A DNA stretch of 64,000 nucleotides from an uncultured Eubacteriales bacterium. GTDB taxonomy: Bacteria > Bacillota > Clostridia > Lachnospirales > Lachnospiraceae. The DNA is taken from contig CASFID010000048.1 of assembly GCA_949294665.1 (NCBI GenBank), forward strand, positions 62,001 to 126,000. Direction: 5' to 3'. Shown in pieces: positions 62,525 to 64,000 of the stretch. Position numbers and translations under genes: made by a program. The first letter of the stretch is position 1. Every line of letters starts with the position of its first letter. The notes beneath the pieces are model-generated. The model searched no databases. It was not told where the DNA came from and saw nothing but the letters and a program-made list of their open reading frames with translations.

Positions 62525-63088
62525 ATGGGACAAGAAGATGTGGTATATGAAAAACTGTCAAAACGGGCGCTTTACTGCATGTATGTGGCGGGACTTGTGG
62601 CAGGGGCAGTCGTCCTTGCGATCATTGCGGCGGCAGATATATTCTGGATATTTCCTCAAAATATCACGGCCGGGAAGTGGATCTCTCTGGCCCTGATCCT
62701 TCTGACACTGGCGGATGTGCTCATCAGTCCGTATTTCCGGTACAACCGCTATCGTTACAGCATCAACGAGGAATGTATCGACATTATCGAAGGGTATCTT
62801 TTTGTGAAGCGGAATATTGTCCCGATCGAACGGCTCCATAAGCTTCAGACGAAAAAAGGTCCTTTCGACCAGATCTTCGGCGTGGCAAAGGTTGTCGTGA
62901 CGACCGGGGGCGGAGATGTGACGCTGTCGTTTCTTGAAGAACAAAAGGCAGAGCAGATCGCAGAGATATTGAGAAAGCGGATCAATGAGATCGCGGCGGG
63001 ACAGAGAGAGAGCCGGGAGGACGTCCTCCGGCAGAGAGAGGGAGAAGAGCAGAGAACCGAAAGCAACCGTACAGGAGGGGGAGTCTGA
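62525..63088 (+). CDS. PH-domain membrane protein (YdbS-like)
   Basis: 187 residues. Two membrane helices (about 19-45 and 50-70), then a bacterial PH (bPH2) domain with YRYSINEECIDIIEGYLFVKRNIVPIERLHKLQT. A charged C-terminal tail follows. YdbS/YdbT pairs are widespread in Firmicutes; their role is unclear. I start at ATG 62525, 7 bases after GAGAGG; ATG 62510 lies within the hairpin arm and upstream of that site. It is followed directly by a second PH-domain gene. Confidence 0.85.
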   Translation: MGQEDVVYEKLSKRALYCMYVAGLVAGAVVLAIIAAADIFWIFPQNITAGKWISLALILLTLADVLISPYFRYNRYRYSINEECIDIIEGYLFVKRNIVPIERLHKLQTKKGPFDQIFGVAKVVVTTGGGDVTLSFLEEQKAEQIAEILRKRINEIAAGQRESREDVLRQREGEEQRTESNRTGGGV

Positions 63089-63089
63089 T

Positions 63090-64000
63090 ATGAAAAGCAC
63101 GGAAATCAGGGAGGGAGTCCGCTTCCGAAACCACATATCGATCATCCTGGAACAGACAGGCGCAGTGATCGCCGCGATCATTGTGATCGTCATCACTCAG
63201 CTTTTTCAGAGCGTGGATGAGATCATGGATATGGATTTCTCATTCATTACCGGAAAAGGATTTCTCATTGTGATCGCAGTCGCGGTGCTTTTGGCGATCA
63301 CACTGATCGTCCAGGTGCTTGTCTGGGCGCGGACATACATATCGATCGATGAAAATGCCATTGTGATAGAAAAGGGCAGGGTAAACAAAAAGAAAAATAC
63401 GATCGGTATCCGGAATATCTCCAATATTAATCTGGAACAGAATCTGATCGAGATGCTGTTCGGCACATGTAAGGTGAAATTGGATACAAACAGCCGGTCT
63501 ACGGCAGACAGTACGGATGTAAAGATCGTGCTGAAGAAATCCGACGCCCTCTGGTTCCAGCAGGAAGTCACAGGAAAGATGGAGGAGGCAGCCGGGAATG
63601 AAAGTGCGAGCAGGATCTCAGGATGTCCGTATGACAGTGCGGGCAGCTTATCTTTCGCCGGAGAGGAGGCGGAGGATTACGACGTGCGCGCCGGGATCGC
63701 AGATATCCTCCGGCACGGTTTCTTCTCCATCAGTATCCTGTCAGTGTCTGTTTTCCTGCTTGCTGTCGTCGGGACTGTCATAAGCGTGATCGAGGTGCTC
63801 GGGCGGGCGGACCTGATGGCGTCTCTGGCAGGCGCGGCAGCCGCCGTCCTTGTAGCGGCCTTTATTATACTGTCCACGCTCTGGGATACGGTGAAAGACT
63901 TTGTCAGATATTACGATTTCCGGGCAAAGCGTCTGGGAGATAAGATTTATATTAAATACGGATTTTTCAAGAAAGTCGAGTACACGATCCCTGTGGATAA
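63090..64000 (+). CDS. PH-domain membrane protein (YdbT-like), partial
   Basis: 303 residues visible, cut at the window edge. Two membrane helices near the N-terminus (about 23-37 and 57-79), then a bPH2 domain (TYISIDENAIVIEKGRVNKK, IGIRNISNINLEQNLIEMLFG), a second pair of helices (about 214-236 and 244-264), and the start of another PH domain (KIYIKYGFFKKVEYTIPV). This repeated layout is that of YdbT. Its start is 1 base after the YdbS-like stop, so the two are coupled and likely form a complex. Confidence 0.85.
   Translation, partial: MKSTEIREGVRFRNHISIILEQTGAVIAAIIVIVITQLFQSVDEIMDMDFSFITGKGFLIVIAVAVLLAITLIVQVLVWARTYISIDENAIVIEKGRVNKKKNTIGIRNISNINLEQNLIEMLFGTCKVKLDTNSRSTADSTDVKIVLKKSDALWFQQEVTGKMEEAAGNESASRISGCPYDSAGSLSFAGEEAEDYDVRAGIADILRHGFFSISILSVSVFLLAVVGTVISVIEVLGRADLMASLAGAAAAVLVAAFIILSTLWDTVKDFVRYYDFRAKRLGDKIYIKYGFFKKVEYTIPVD

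Overview
The window looks like chromosomal DNA of a gut Lachnospiraceae (Clostridium cluster XIVa) bacterium. The evidence is the moderate GC content, strong AGGAGG-type ribosome sites, frequent TTG/GTG starts, sporulation genes (spoVAC, spoVAD, spoVAE), a Clostridium-type bile salt hydrolase, an FMN-riboswitch-controlled RibU and a circularly permuted PstS. The species cannot be fixed from sequence alone. I saw no rRNA, tRNA, CRISPR array, insertion sequence or phage gene.

Layout. 1-13.4 kb is housekeeping and unassigned: the 5' part of asnA, a long structured leader before a WYL regulator, small membrane proteins, a PHP phosphoesterase, an orphan PqqD-like pair, an OPT transporter, a chemoreceptor-like protein, a methyltransferase, Hsp33, NAD synthetase and a molybdopterin-binding protein. 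13.5-19.4 kb is a 2,3-diaminopropionate/amino-acid catabolic operon (RidA, DpaL, YgeY-type hydrolase, M24 peptidase, YkvI-like transporter) with a convergent GntR regulator. 19.6-24.5 kb has an AraC regulator and glgP-malQ for glucan breakdown. 24.5-26.6 kb has spoVAC divergent from spoVAD-spoVAE, with back-to-back sigma-G-like promoters. 26.7-28.6 kb is glmS.

28.7-35.2 kb is the phosphate regulon: PHO-box promoter, pstSCAB, phoU, phoB-like and phoR-like genes. A bile salt hydrolase, a DUF5685 and J-domain pair and a membrane protein follow. 38.5-40.2 kb is an FMN riboswitch with ribU and a second ECF S component. 40.3-41.8 kb has a SleB-like hydrolase with a WalR-type box and an acetyltransferase.

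41.8-56.3 kb is the most unusual block. A GntR/FCD regulator and a dihydrodipicolinate-synthase-family aldolase diverge from a long operon: a solute-binding-like protein without a signal peptide, two CaiB/BaiF CoA-transferases, a MaoC hydratase, a complete ribose-type ABC importer, a metallo-beta-lactamase-fold hydrolase, an anion-permease-like protein, a hydantoinase/oxoprolinase-like ATPase and an HExxH protein. Two copies of the same operator, TTGGT-N3-ACCAA, flank the divergent promoters, which suggests one inducible pathway for import and CoA-dependent breakdown of an unknown organic acid or polyol derivative.

56.4-64 kb holds topB, a YitT-family protein, an enolase-like protein lacking key catalytic residues, a repeat-rich secreted protein and two PH-domain membrane proteins; the last is cut by the window edge.
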